Position numbers and translations under genes: made by a program. Under the pieces are notes generated by a model that saw only the letters and a program-made list of their open reading frames with translations, was not told where the DNA came from and searched no databases. From Fibrobacter sp. UBA4375 (GTDB taxonomy: Bacteria; Fibrobacterota; Fibrobacteria; Fibrobacterales; Fibrobacteraceae), in contig DGRZ01000088.1 in assembly GCA_002391195.1 (NCBI GenBank), forward strand, positions 1 through 31,605: a stretch of 31,605 nucleotides of DNA. The letters are read 5' to 3'. Shown in pieces: positions 16,708 through 23,191 of this stretch; positions within the stretch are counted from its first letter, which is position 1, and the number at the start of each line of letters is the position of its first letter.

Positions 16708-16860
16708 CTAGTGGATATCCATCTTCGAAAACAGGTTGAGAACCGCTACGCCGGAAATAATCAGGACGAACCCCACGATGGCTCCCAAATCCGGCATCTT
16801 GAGAAACGTGGTGCCGGCAGCCTCTGCGGCAATGGCGAGGATGAGGAATACGTAGTTGAG
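16708..16860 (-). pseudogene. SMR-family multidrug efflux remnant with internal deletion
   Basis: A 50-codon open stretch reads NYVFLILAIAAEAAGTTFLK and then directly PDLGAIVGFVLIISGVAVLN. The first part is transmembrane helix 1 of an EmrE-like SMR transporter, including the essential Glu (residue 13, as E14 of EmrE) and the GTT-x-x-K motif. The second part is helix 4 with its usual short polar tail, LFSKMDIH. The roughly 60 residues of helices 2 and 3 are missing without a frame change. No start codon is present: the expected Met codon reads CTC. SMR proteins are normally about 105-110 aa, so this is a non-functional remnant. A promoter-like element remains just upstream. Confidence 0.75.
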
Positions 16861-16869
16861 CGTAGGGAG

Positions 16870-16880
16870 AATATACAAAT
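16870..16880 (-). promoter_or_regulatory. ATTTGTATATT element before the SMR remnant
   Basis: This minus-strand element sits 9 nt before the first SMR-like codon, back to back with the plus-strand element of the TfoX-N gene. Confidence 0.4.
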
Positions 16881-16883
16881 TGT

Positions 16884-16894
16884 TTTTTTATATT
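16884..16894 (+). promoter_or_regulatory. TTTTTTATATT promoter element, TfoX-N gene
   Basis: TATATT (16889-16894) follows a T-run and lies 25 nt before ATG 16920. The short leader holds GAGAGGA as the ribosome-binding site. Confidence 0.45.
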
Positions 16895-16919
16895 GTGAAA
16901 AAAGTGGAGAGAGGAATCC

Positions 16920-17243
16920 ATGCCGAGTTCTGAAAAGTTCCGTGACCACGTTTTGCAGCAGTTTAAGGGTGAGCTGCGTGTAACGACCCGCAAGATGATG
17001 GGTGAATACATTCTGTATGCTGACGGGAAAATCTTCGGCGGGATTTACGATGATCGCCTGCTGGTGAAGCCTGTGCCGGCGGCCGTGGCGATGCTTCCCG
17101 GCGCCAAAAAGCAGTTGCCCTACGAAGGTGCAAAGCCCATGCTCCGCGTGACGAGCGAGCAGATAGAAGACTGCGAATTTTTGGCGAAGCTTCTGGATGC
17201 GATGCTCCCGGAACTGCCTGCACCGAAAGCGAAGAAGAAATAA
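16920..17243 (+). CDS. TfoX/Sxy N-terminal domain protein
   Basis: The 107-aa protein matches the TfoX N-terminal domain: VTTRKMMGEYILYADGKIFG with a following IYDDRLLVKP, then a Tyr-Glu-Gly-Ala-Lys-Pro segment and a C-terminal helix (EFLAKLLDAMLPELP). In gamma-proteobacteria TfoX/Sxy activates competence genes. Stand-alone N-domain proteins like this one are widespread and of unknown role. The Lys-rich end (APKAKKK) may aid nucleic-acid binding. The start is supported by AGAGGA 5 nt upstream. It converges on the Fic gene with only 15 bp between stops. Confidence 0.85.
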   Translation: MPSSEKFRDHVLQQFKGELRVTTRKMMGEYILYADGKIFGGIYDDRLLVKPVPAAVAMLPGAKKQLPYEGAKPMLRVTSEQIEDCEFLAKLLDAMLPELPAPKAKKK

Positions 17244-17258
17244 ATAGGGGTGTTTGTT

Positions 17259-18326
17259 CTACGTAGAAGGAACGATAATCACTCGCCATTCGTTTTCTGA
17301 CCGCAGGATATACCCCTTGTCGGTCATATTTTTTAACTGTTTTTGAATGGCTGACATGTTAATCCCGATTTTTTGTTGTAGTTCTCGGTATGTAATGGAT
17401 GGGTTATCCAATAAGCTTTCGAGAATTCTTGTCGAGTTCTCGCTGCGGAATGTTATCCGTTCCCCATCGTACCACCAAACACCGGGTGAATGTTCCTGAA
17501 CAAAGCCTATGTTGTATGCGATTTCTTCGGCGTAAATTTTCTTGAAATAATTCTTGAATGCCCTGATTTGTCGAAGAGTCGCTTGTGCTCCATCAGAAGG
17601 GGCGTCGCCGACTTCCAAATCGGATTGGTGTAGAGCGTCAAGGTATTCGTTTTTCTTGCGGCTACGGACCACCATCATCGGGTAGCCGTGCCTGGCTAGA
17701 ATGTAGTTGACGATTAATCGTGCAATTCGTCCGTTTCCATCTTCAAAGGGGTGAATGCGGATATAACGGTAATGGAACAAAGCGGCGAGATCGACAGGAT
17801 TCATTGATTTTGACGATTCCGTTTCGTTGTACCAATCTACAAGGTCTGCCATTAAGGCAGGCGTTTCTTCTGGGGATGCGTAGGTGAAAATATCCCCATA
17901 ACGTGTAACGACGCTGTTCGGGCGCGTTTTGTATTGCCCCGCATGAATTGTATATGATGAGTGGTTCCCGTCGGGAAGAGTGTAATGGACTTGATAGTCT
18001 TCTCGAATCAGGGTCCTGTGCAATTGGCGGATGAAATTTTGGGTTAATGGTGAGAGTGTGTCCTGCGATTTTTCTGAAGTCATTTTAAGACAAACTTCGC
18101 TGGCCTTCATCTCTTCGCAATCCCTAACCTTCGCGATACCTTCCACCTTGCCAAAAAAGAGCAGCAGTTCCGTTTGTCCGTACGTTAACGTATTGCCCTC
18201 GATATGGTTGCTGTTGTAGTTGAAATCCACCGAAAAACGACGGCTCAGGCGAAATTGGTCGTGCTCGCTAAGGGGCTGCATTGCCTGCCATTCGGCAAGG
18301 GTATTTTCGAGATTTGGGCGCTTCAT
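17259..18326 (-). CDS. Fic family protein with intact active site
   Basis: The 355-aa protein contains the complete Fic motif HPFEDGNGR (H192-R200), so it should be able to transfer AMP or a related group to hydroxyl side chains. The N-terminal inhibitory helix is intact: S39-N-H-I-E43-G44 fits (S/T)xxxE(G/N), predicting self-inhibition through E43. A target-docking flap candidate lies around YTIHAGQYKTRPNSVV (about 125-140). The C-terminus has a winged-helix-like region, SITYRELQQKIGINMSAIQK, suggesting DNA binding and autoregulation. A 49-bp near-perfect palindrome overlaps the promoter immediately upstream. It differs clearly from the degenerate Fic protein at 3512 and is not its paralogue in the DUF4172 sense. 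Base composition is lower in GC than the flanking core genes. Confidence 0.88.
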   Translation of the reverse strand: MKRPNLENTLAEWQAMQPLSEHDQFRLSRRFSVDFNYNSNHIEGNTLTYGQTELLLFFGKVEGIAKVRDCEEMKASEVCLKMTSEKSQDTLSPLTQNFIRQLHRTLIREDYQVHYTLPDGNHSSYTIHAGQYKTRPNSVVTRYGDIFTYASPEETPALMADLVDWYNETESSKSMNPVDLAALFHYRYIRIHPFEDGNGRIARLIVNYILARHGYPMMVVRSRKKNEYLDALHQSDLEVGDAPSDGAQATLRQIRAFKNYFKKIYAEEIAYNIGFVQEHSPGVWWYDGERITFRSENSTRILESLLDNPSITYRELQQKIGINMSAIQKQLKNMTDKGYILRSENEWRVIIVPST

Positions 18327-18332
18327 ACCCTA

Positions 18333-18344
18333 AATATAACAAAA
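18333..18344 (-). promoter_or_regulatory. TTTTGTTATATT promoter element, Fic gene
   Basis: On the minus strand TTTTGTTATATT ends 6 nt before the ATG at 18326, suggesting a leaderless mRNA. Its 5' end overlaps the arm of the palindrome at 18341-18389. Confidence 0.5.
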
Positions 18345-18389
18345 TTCACATTAAAAGGTGGTGTTATACCACCTTTTAATGTGAATTTT
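18341..18389. repeat. 22-bp-arm palindrome at the Fic promoter (operator-like)
   Basis: The left arm (18341-18362) reads AAAATTCACATTAAAAGGTG plus GT, and the right arm (18368-18389) is its exact reverse complement; the loop is GTTAT. It covers the -35 region of the Fic promoter. The core AAAAGGTGGTG is repeated at 18417-18441. It could bind a dimeric repressor, possibly the Fic winged helix, or form a cruciform. Confidence 0.8.
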
Positions 18390-18416
18390 TGTACTTAATC
18401 TGTGCTTTTTTTTGTG

Positions 18417-18454
18417 AAAAGGTGGTGTTGCACCACCTTTTTGGTGTTTTTTTT
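18417..18454 (+). repeat. second AAAAGGTGGTG palindrome followed by T-tract
   Basis: AAAAGGTGGTG-TTG-CACCACCTTTT (18417-18441) is a perfect 11-bp stem. TGGTG and a run of T at 18447-18454 follow, which gives it the look of a plus-strand terminator. The arm shares the core of the palindrome 28 bp to its left. Bases 18455-18608 hold nothing else I can name. Confidence 0.65.
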
Positions 18455-18608
18455 GCGCCAGCGGGGGCGATAGCCATTACGATGAGATGCACGGCGACAT
18501 GCTCGTAATCTTTTTCTATGGTAATAGGGAAGATCCGCTTTGATGAAGTCAGCGAATAGGCGGATGGAATGAATCCGGGTTTTGCCTAGATATTCTATTT
18601 TGTAGAAA

Positions 18609-19490
18609 ATGTTTCGCGGAATTTTATGGATTGCTTTGACGGTGTGCACCCTGCTCTTGGCGGGGTGCAGCGGTCATCCGGAGTCTTTGCAAAATCGGGA
18701 AGTTTTAATTTCAAAAAGTGATTCTATTCAGGTTGTTGGCCGTTTTATAAATCTTTATGATGAACCGAGTTATTCAACTGATAGTGTAATCAAATCTGCC
18801 ATTGATTCTATTTGTGCAGGAAATGATCAAATCTATCTTTATTCAATAGGTGACTACCCGAGAGCCGAATACCTTGTTCGATTAGAAAAGGTAAAACGTG
18901 ATTCTTCCTGGTTTGTTTTACGAACAATCCGTTATAAAAGGAATTCTTTGCAATCAAAATCGCAAAAAACGTGGGCGACAGATTCAAATGTGTGGGAACG
19001 ACGTTTGAGGGACTCCATTGCTGATACGACAGAGTATTTCAGAATTGAAACGGCCCTTGAAAGTTTTGCACCAGAAACAACGATGGTCAAAAGATATGCC
19101 ATGTATGATGGAAATCTTTGGGGAATTTTTTATAAAAAAGATAATCGGTGTATGGCTAGTCAAGTCGACGGCTTATATTCTTTTTTGGGGGATTCTCCCA
19201 GTTTGAAAAAAATTTATGTCGATTTGGAAACATGGGCAAGAAAAGACTACTTTCTATTAAGGTTGATGCCAGACAGTAATGTGGTTTATGTAAAGTCAAA
19301 TCTGAAAGAACCTATAATATGCCGTGTTGTTGATAACAACCTACATTGGATAAAAGGTGTTGATTCCTTGGTATTTAAATTCGGCGAACAAAAGGCAATG
19401 TTTGATTTTTCAAGATTTAATTCTAATGATAAACTTCTGTGTGAATCCGAGGCAGGTTTTATTCGAGATGTTTGGGCTTTAAAGGAATAA
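18609..19490 (+). CDS. AT-rich lipoprotein of unknown function
   Basis: The 293-aa product has a lipoprotein signal with lipobox LLAGC (C20). The mature part is mixed alpha/beta with many aromatic and charged residues and no recognisable motif; examples are GRFINLYDEPSYSTDSVI and VWERRLRDSIADTTEYFRIE. Codons are strongly A/T-ending, unlike the GC-rich flanking genes, which suggests recent acquisition. There is no obvious Shine-Dalgarno and no partner gene. It probably sits in an envelope membrane facing the periplasm or surface. A repeat-rich 350-bp region follows. Confidence 0.75.
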   Translation: MFRGILWIALTVCTLLLAGCSGHPESLQNREVLISKSDSIQVVGRFINLYDEPSYSTDSVIKSAIDSICAGNDQIYLYSIGDYPRAEYLVRLEKVKRDSSWFVLRTIRYKRNSLQSKSQKTWATDSNVWERRLRDSIADTTEYFRIETALESFAPETTMVKRYAMYDGNLWGIFYKKDNRCMASQVDGLYSFLGDSPSLKKIYVDLETWARKDYFLLRLMPDSNVVYVKSNLKEPIICRVVDNNLHWIKGVDSLVFKFGEQKAMFDFSRFNSNDKLLCESEAGFIRDVWALKE

Positions 19491-19507
19491 TCACTTTTTG
19501 GGGGTGT

Positions 19508-19524
19508 TAGGGGGTGTCCCCCTA
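19508..19524. repeat. TAGGGGG-TGT-CCCCCTA palindrome
   Basis: A perfect 7-bp stem. The surrounding GGGGTGTTAGGGGGTGTCCC matches, inverted, the element at 26879-26893. It belongs to the gene-free 19491-19844 region, which otherwise holds a second palindrome, a CTAG repeat, a promoter element and a heptamer repeat. Confidence 0.6.
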
Positions 19525-19562
19525 GGCGTGGGGGTGGTGGAAGACGCGTGGCGGCTGCAACC

Positions 19563-19583
19563 AGGGGGAGGCTTCCCCCTTTT
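19563..19583 (+). terminator. AGGGGGA hairpin with T-tract
   Basis: AGGGGGA-GGCT-TCCCCCT followed by TTT forms a 7-bp stem. It could terminate transcripts of the lipoprotein gene ending at 19490. Confidence 0.45.
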
Positions 19584-19664
19584 ACACAGTCGCATAAAAG
19601 AACCTACGAAATCGCCTCGCAATGACGTTTGTTTGCCTTTGTGCAGCACTTCTAGTACTATCCA

Positions 19665-19694
19665 CTAGCCCCTAAATCCTAGATCCTAGCCCCT
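19665..19694. repeat. CTAG-rich intergenic repeat, copy 2 (inverted)
   Basis: CTAGCCCCTAAATCCTAGAT then CCTAGCCCCT is the reverse complement of the copies at 4536 and 26909. Confidence 0.7.
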
Positions 19695-19697
19695 CAT

Positions 19698-19726
19698 TTG
19701 CCTTTTTCCATGGAATTTTGTATCTT
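19698..19726 (+). promoter_or_regulatory. promoter candidate for moxR
   Basis: TTGCCT (19698-19703), 17 bp, TATCTT (19721-19726), with TTTTG immediately before the -10. The leader to ATG 19845 is about 110 nt and contains the CTCTCGT repeat. Confidence 0.4.
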
Positions 19727-19741
19727 AAAATCCGAAAAAAA

Positions 19742-19769
19742 CTCTCGTCTCTCGTCTCTCGTCTCTCGT
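19742..19769 (+). repeat. CTCTCGT heptamer tandem repeat, 4 copies
   Basis: Four perfect CTCTCGT units occupy 19742-19769, followed by a partial unit, inside the presumed leader of moxR. Confidence 0.85.
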
Positions 19770-19844
19770 CTTGCTGACGAACGATGATATTCGAAAAACG
19801 GAGGTCGTTGAAATTTTGTAAAATATACATAGAGGTAAAATCGC

Positions 19845-20828
19845 ATGGATATTCAGGAACTTTCGGAAAAGGTGCGCCAGCAGAGCGCTTTTTGCATGAA
19901 CTTACTGCGTGAAGTGGAAGGGACGGTGATTGGCCAGAAGGCTCTGGTCGAAAGCATTCTGACGGGTATTCTGGCCGACGGTCACGTGCTGCTGGAAGGC
20001 CTGCCGGGCCTTGCCAAGACGACTGCGGTGAAGGCTTTTGCCGATGCCGTGTCGCTGGATTTCAAGCGCATCCAGTTCACTCCCGACCTGTTGCCGGCGG
20101 ACTTGCTGGGTACCACGATTTACAACGCGAAGGAAGCGATGTTCGAAACCCGCAAGGGCCCGCTGTTTACGAACCTGGTGCTGGCCGATGAAATCAACCG
20201 TGCACCGTCGAAGGTGCAGAGCGCCTTGCTCGAAGCCATGCAGGAACGCCATATCACTATCGGTGACGAGACGTTCAAGCTCGACGAGCCGTTCCTGGTG
20301 CTTGCCACGCAGAACCCCATCGAGCAGGAAGGTACGTATCCGCTGCCCGAAGCCCAGGTGGACCGTTTCCTGTTGAAGGTGAAGGTCAGCTACCCGAACA
20401 AGGCCGACGAAATGAAGATTCTCGACGCCGTCGCCGGTGCGGGGCTCCGCCAGCCGCAGGCCGTCGCCACGAAGGAAGATATCCTCGCCGCCCGTCAGCT
20501 GGTGAAGCAGGTGTACGTGGACGAACGCGTGCGCGAATACATCGTGAACCTGGTGCTTGCGACCCGCGATCCGGGCAGCATCAAGCGCAGCGACCTGGTG
20601 GGCTTTGTGGAAGTGGGCGCCTCGCCCCGTGCATCCATCGGCCTTGCCCAGGCTTCGAAGGCCCATGCGTTTATCCAGGGCCGCGCCTACGTGACACCGG
20701 AAGATGTGAAGGCTGTTGCGATGGAAGTTCTCCGTCACCGCATCATCCTCAGCTACGAGGCCGAAGCGGAAGAAGTCTCCGCCGAAACCGTCGTGCAGAA
20801 GATTCTCGACAGCGTTGAAGTGCCGTAA
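19845..20828 (+). CDS. MoxR-type AAA+ ATPase
   Basis: The 327-aa protein is a typical MoxR ATPase: Walker A GLPGLAKTT (52-60), Walker B LVLADEINRAP (about residues 107-117), ALLEAMQERHITIGDETFKL, the sensor region ATQNPIEQEGTYPLPEAQVD, and a C-terminal helical lid. MoxR proteins act as chaperones that load or mature VWA-domain partners, usually in moxR-batABD operons linked to envelope stress. Here no DUF58 or VWA gene follows; the next gene is convergent. The BatD-like protein at 12530 is the nearest possible partner in the window. AGAGGT 8 nt upstream of ATG supports the start. Confidence 0.92.
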   Translation: MDIQELSEKVRQQSAFCMNLLREVEGTVIGQKALVESILTGILADGHVLLEGLPGLAKTTAVKAFADAVSLDFKRIQFTPDLLPADLLGTTIYNAKEAMFETRKGPLFTNLVLADEINRAPSKVQSALLEAMQERHITIGDETFKLDEPFLVLATQNPIEQEGTYPLPEAQVDRFLLKVKVSYPNKADEMKILDAVAGAGLRQPQAVATKEDILAARQLVKQVYVDERVREYIVNLVLATRDPGSIKRSDLVGFVEVGASPRASIGLAQASKAHAFIQGRAYVTPEDVKAVAMEVLRHRIILSYEAEAEEVSAETVVQKILDSVEVP

Positions 20829-20911
20829 AAGTTTAAACGCAAGTTGCAGACTGAAAATGTCGCGGCCGTCAAGCTTGCTTGAAAAGCGCCACTGCCGTAA
20901 CAAACTATAAT

Positions 20912-20939
20912 GTCATCCCGCACTCGTTGCGGGATCTCC
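20912..20939. repeat. GTCATCC palindromic repeat, copy 1
   Basis: GTCATCCCGC-ACTCGTT-GCGGGATCTCC lies between the convergent moxR and acetyltransferase genes. Its layout (GTCATCC, stem, GGATCT) recurs at 29714-29740. It may serve as a terminator. Confidence 0.6.
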
Positions 20940-20941
20940 AC

Positions 20942-21580
20942 TTACATAAGCCGGGCCTTAAGCTCGGCTTTCACTTTTTTGAGGTCGCTGCAAGTGAGGA
21001 CGGGGATGAGACTGTTGATTTCGTCGATACTCTTGTCCCACCACTTGAACTTGAGCAGCAGTGTGGTGAGTTCGTCGTCGAATCGCTTGCGGATGAGTTT
21101 GGCGGGGTTCCCTGCCACGATGGTATAGGGCGCGACATCGCTCGCTACGACAGAATTTGCCCCGATGATGGCGCCGTCGCCGATGTGAACGCCTGGGAGA
21201 ATCGTCACATTCTGCCCGATCCATACGTCGTTTCCGATGACGGTATCGCCCTTGAGCGGAAGGTCGCTCTGGGCGGGGGCGGGCTGCTCCCATGTGCCGA
21301 AGATATAGAACGGGTAAGTGGTGGATGCGTTCATCTGGTGGTTGGCCCCGTTCATCACGAATTCCACGCCGGCGGCAATCTGGCAGAACTTGCCGATGAT
21401 GAGCTTGTCCCCGATAAAGTCGTAATGGTGGGTGACGTGCTGCTCAAAGTCCTTGTCGGCAATATAGGTGAAATCGCCCACAATGATGTTTTGGTTTTTG
21501 ACGGCGGGCTTGACGAAGGTCAATGCCTCCACGTTGGCGATAGGCTGGATGACGTTTGGGTCGGGAGTCTTTGCTGGCAT
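20942..21580 (-). CDS. Vat/CatB-type hexapeptide-repeat acetyltransferase
   Basis: The 212-aa protein closely follows the streptogramin A (virginiamycin) acetyltransferase family. It has an N-terminal segment LTFVKPAVKNQNIIVGDFTY, then DKLIIGKFCQIAAGVEFVMN and the loop GANHQM with the catalytic His near residue 80. TTYPFYIFG, the left-handed helix GDTVIGNDVWIGQNVTILPG and PYTIVAGNPAKLIRKRF complete the match. Family members use acetyl-CoA to inactivate streptogramin A or chloramphenicol; many chromosomal relatives have other or unknown acceptors. TATATT ends 6 nt before the ATG. Part of this gene's 5' end is duplicated at 23110-23190. Confidence 0.88.
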   Translation of the reverse strand: MPAKTPDPNVIQPIANVEALTFVKPAVKNQNIIVGDFTYIADKDFEQHVTHHYDFIGDKLIIGKFCQIAAGVEFVMNGANHQMNASTTYPFYIFGTWEQPAPAQSDLPLKGDTVIGNDVWIGQNVTILPGVHIGDGAIIGANSVVASDVAPYTIVAGNPAKLIRKRFDDELTTLLLKFKWWDKSIDEINSLIPVLTCSDLKKVKAELKARLM

Positions 21581-21586
21581 GGAAGG

Positions 21587-21597
21587 AATATAGATTA
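21587..21597 (-). promoter_or_regulatory. TATATT promoter element, acetyltransferase gene
   Basis: On the minus strand AATCTATATT ends 6 nt before the ATG at 21580; the mRNA would be leaderless or nearly so. A plus-strand TATATT at 21622-21627 may serve the divergent hydrolase. Confidence 0.4.
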
Positions 21598-21719
21598 ATT
21601 TGCGGATTTCTATCCGTAGGCTATATTTTTATCGTGTGCACTTTTTGAGAAAAACTTGCTATCATTTACAGCATGGATGAAGTGTTTATGGAGTGTTTTT
21701 GCACTTGCAGGGTGTTCTT

Positions 21720-22988
21720 GTGAAAAAATTTAGACTTGTCGCTCTCGGCTTGATTTTTGTGGTGGCCGTTTTGCTCCACATCGGGTTTGCCAACGGGGTT
21801 TTGAAAGAGGAGCGCACACTTGATTCCGGCGTCAAGGTTCCGGTGAGCGCTCATGACGTGTGGCAGGCTTATGCAGCCGGTGTTGACGACGTGGCGTTGG
21901 GTGCGCCTTTCCGTCAGTATGGGATGCGCACAAATGTGGGTGGAAAGGAATTCCGTTCGACTCTGGTGGAATTTCCTTTCGGGAGTTCGGTGGCGGTTGA
22001 TTCCGCTGCCGTTGATTCCGCGGGAAATGGCAGTGTCGGGAGTGACTCCGCGGCGACCGATGTCGAGGAGGGTGCCGGTGCCAAGTCTGCGCAGGTTGCG
22101 GCCGGTGCCAAGCCCGCGCGGGGGATAATCTTGTATGTGCACGGTTACAACGATTATTATTTCCAAAAGGAAATGGCTCAAAAGGCGGATTCGGCGGGCT
22201 ACGCCTTTTTCGCGATAGACCTGCATTATTGCGGGCGTTCCTTTGCGCCTGGGGACCGTCGGAGTGACCTGCGGAACATGCGGGAGTTTTTTCCGGAGCT
22301 GGATTTTGCGGTGGAACTTGCGCGGGTGATTACGAAGGAGCGTACAGGGCGTGCGTATTCGTTGCCGCTGGTCTTGATAGGGCATTCCCAGGGCGGCTTG
22401 CTGGTGTCGTTTTATGCGGAGTCACGTCCAGCCGAAAAGTTTGCGGCTCTCGTCTTGAACAGTCCTTTCTTTGATTTCAATTTCAACTGGCTTGTGCGCA
22501 ATGTTGCGATTCCGGTCGTTTCGGAGCTGGCCATGTACCTGCCCGATTTTTCGATTGGGTCCAGCGGGAATCCGAATTACGCCTACGCGATCAACAGGGA
22601 GCGTTATGGCGAGTGGCAATACAATACGGAGTGGAAAAGCGAAGAACGGCCGGAGCAGTTCTTGGGGTGGATACGCGGGGTTCATAGGGCCCAGCTGGAA
22701 TTGCACAAGGGATTTCATATAAATTCACCGGTGCTTGTGTTGCATGGGGACTGTAGTGAAAATGACGATGAGTGGTCAGACGACCAAATGCATTGTGATG
22801 GCGTGCTGGATGTGGAGCATATAGAGATGTGGGCTCCGAAAGTCGGGACGAAGGTAACGACGGAAACAGTGGCAGGAGGCTTGCACGACCTGTACCTTTC
22901 CCGCAAGGACGTGCGCGACGAGGCTTATGCTAAGACATTCCGCTTTATAGACGAAAGCCTGCGTGGGTTAGAACGCGCTGCCGATTAG
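21720..22988 (+). CDS. exported alpha/beta hydrolase (serine lipase/esterase-like)
   Basis: I chose GTG 21720, which puts a basic pair and a hydrophobic signal or anchor (KKFRLVALGLIFVVAVLLHI) at the N-terminus with AGGG about 8 nt upstream; GTG 21693 is an alternative. The product is about 422 aa. The fold motifs are ILYVHGYNDYY (oxyanion region), the nucleophile elbow LIGHSQGGLLVSFYA, an acid region near VLVLHGDCSENDDEW...DGVLDVEH, and the terminal His in AGGLHDLYLS. It resembles monoglyceride lipase or serine aminopeptidase S33 proteins. An unusual Ala/Ser/Val/Asp-rich stretch of about 45 residues precedes the first motif and looks like a linker. The substrate is unknown; it probably acts in the periplasm. 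Confidence 0.82.
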   Translation: MKKFRLVALGLIFVVAVLLHIGFANGVLKEERTLDSGVKVPVSAHDVWQAYAAGVDDVALGAPFRQYGMRTNVGGKEFRSTLVEFPFGSSVAVDSAAVDSAGNGSVGSDSAATDVEEGAGAKSAQVAAGAKPARGIILYVHGYNDYYFQKEMAQKADSAGYAFFAIDLHYCGRSFAPGDRRSDLRNMREFFPELDFAVELARVITKERTGRAYSLPLVLIGHSQGGLLVSFYAESRPAEKFAALVLNSPFFDFNFNWLVRNVAIPVVSELAMYLPDFSIGSSGNPNYAYAINRERYGEWQYNTEWKSEERPEQFLGWIRGVHRAQLELHKGFHINSPVLVLHGDCSENDDEWSDDQMHCDGVLDVEHIEMWAPKVGTKVTTETVAGGLHDLYLSRKDVRDEAYAKTFRFIDESLRGLERAAD

Positions 22989-23010
22989 CTTGCGGACTTT
23001 TGCGGTGCGT

Positions 23011-23106
23011 GATATTGTCTTGGATGGGGCGTAAGATACCGTGAATCTGGCGGCGTAAAATGCCGCGAATGTGGTCGCGCAAAAAGCCTTGGATGTGATA
23101 GCGCAA
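23011..23106. repeat. 24-bp degenerate tandem repeat, 4 units
   Basis: Units start at 23011, 23035, 23059 and 23083 and end in GCGTAA or GCGCAA. The middle units are GATACCGTGAATCTGGCGGC-GTAA and AATGCCGCGAATGTGGTCGC-GCAA. The minus strand reads as the octapeptides LRYHIQGF, LRDHIRGI, LRRQIHGI and LRPIQDNI. No gene start fits that frame. Confidence 0.75.
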
Positions 23107-23109
23107 ATT

Positions 23110-23190
23110 TCATGCCATTAATTTTTTGATAGCAGGCTTGACGAAGGTCAATGCCTTCATGTTGGCGATAGGTCGGATGCCGTTTGGGTC
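23110..23190 (-). pseudogene. truncated second copy of the Vat-like acetyltransferase 5' end
   Basis: The 26 codons on the minus strand read DPNGIRPIANMKALTFVKPA, then IKKLMA and TGA. Residues 7-28 of the intact gene at 20942 read DPNVIQPIANVEALTFVKPA and so on, so this is the same N-terminus. At the DNA level the match runs for about 65 bp with few changes. There is no start codon, and the copy breaks off after the first beta-strand into a 24-bp repeat array. It abuts the stop codon of the nuclease-like gene upstream. Confidence 0.8.
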
Positions 23191-23191
23191 T

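Noticed and set aside
17257..17268. TTCTACGTAGAA palindrome between TfoX-N and Fic stops
   Set aside because: It is a loop-less 12-bp palindrome without a T-tract that overlaps the Fic stop region; too little to call a site.
18395..18649. 84-codon minus-strand basic ORF (RLFADFIKADLPYYHRKRLR and so on)
   Set aside because: It overlaps the signal-peptide region of the lipoprotein gene on the other strand, lacks a ribosome-binding site, and ends inside the second palindrome. The central basic segment could be a gene remnant, but I cannot support it.
19902..20903. 333-codon minus-strand frame over moxR
   Set aside because: It is the antisense shadow of moxR, which has complete AAA+ motifs; the antisense product has none.
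22985..23113. 42-codon minus-strand ORF running through the 24-bp repeats (MKFALSHPRL and so on)
   Set aside because: It has no ribosome-binding site, overlaps the hydrolase stop codon, and its Pro/His/Arg repeats follow from the DNA repeat; coding function is unsupported.
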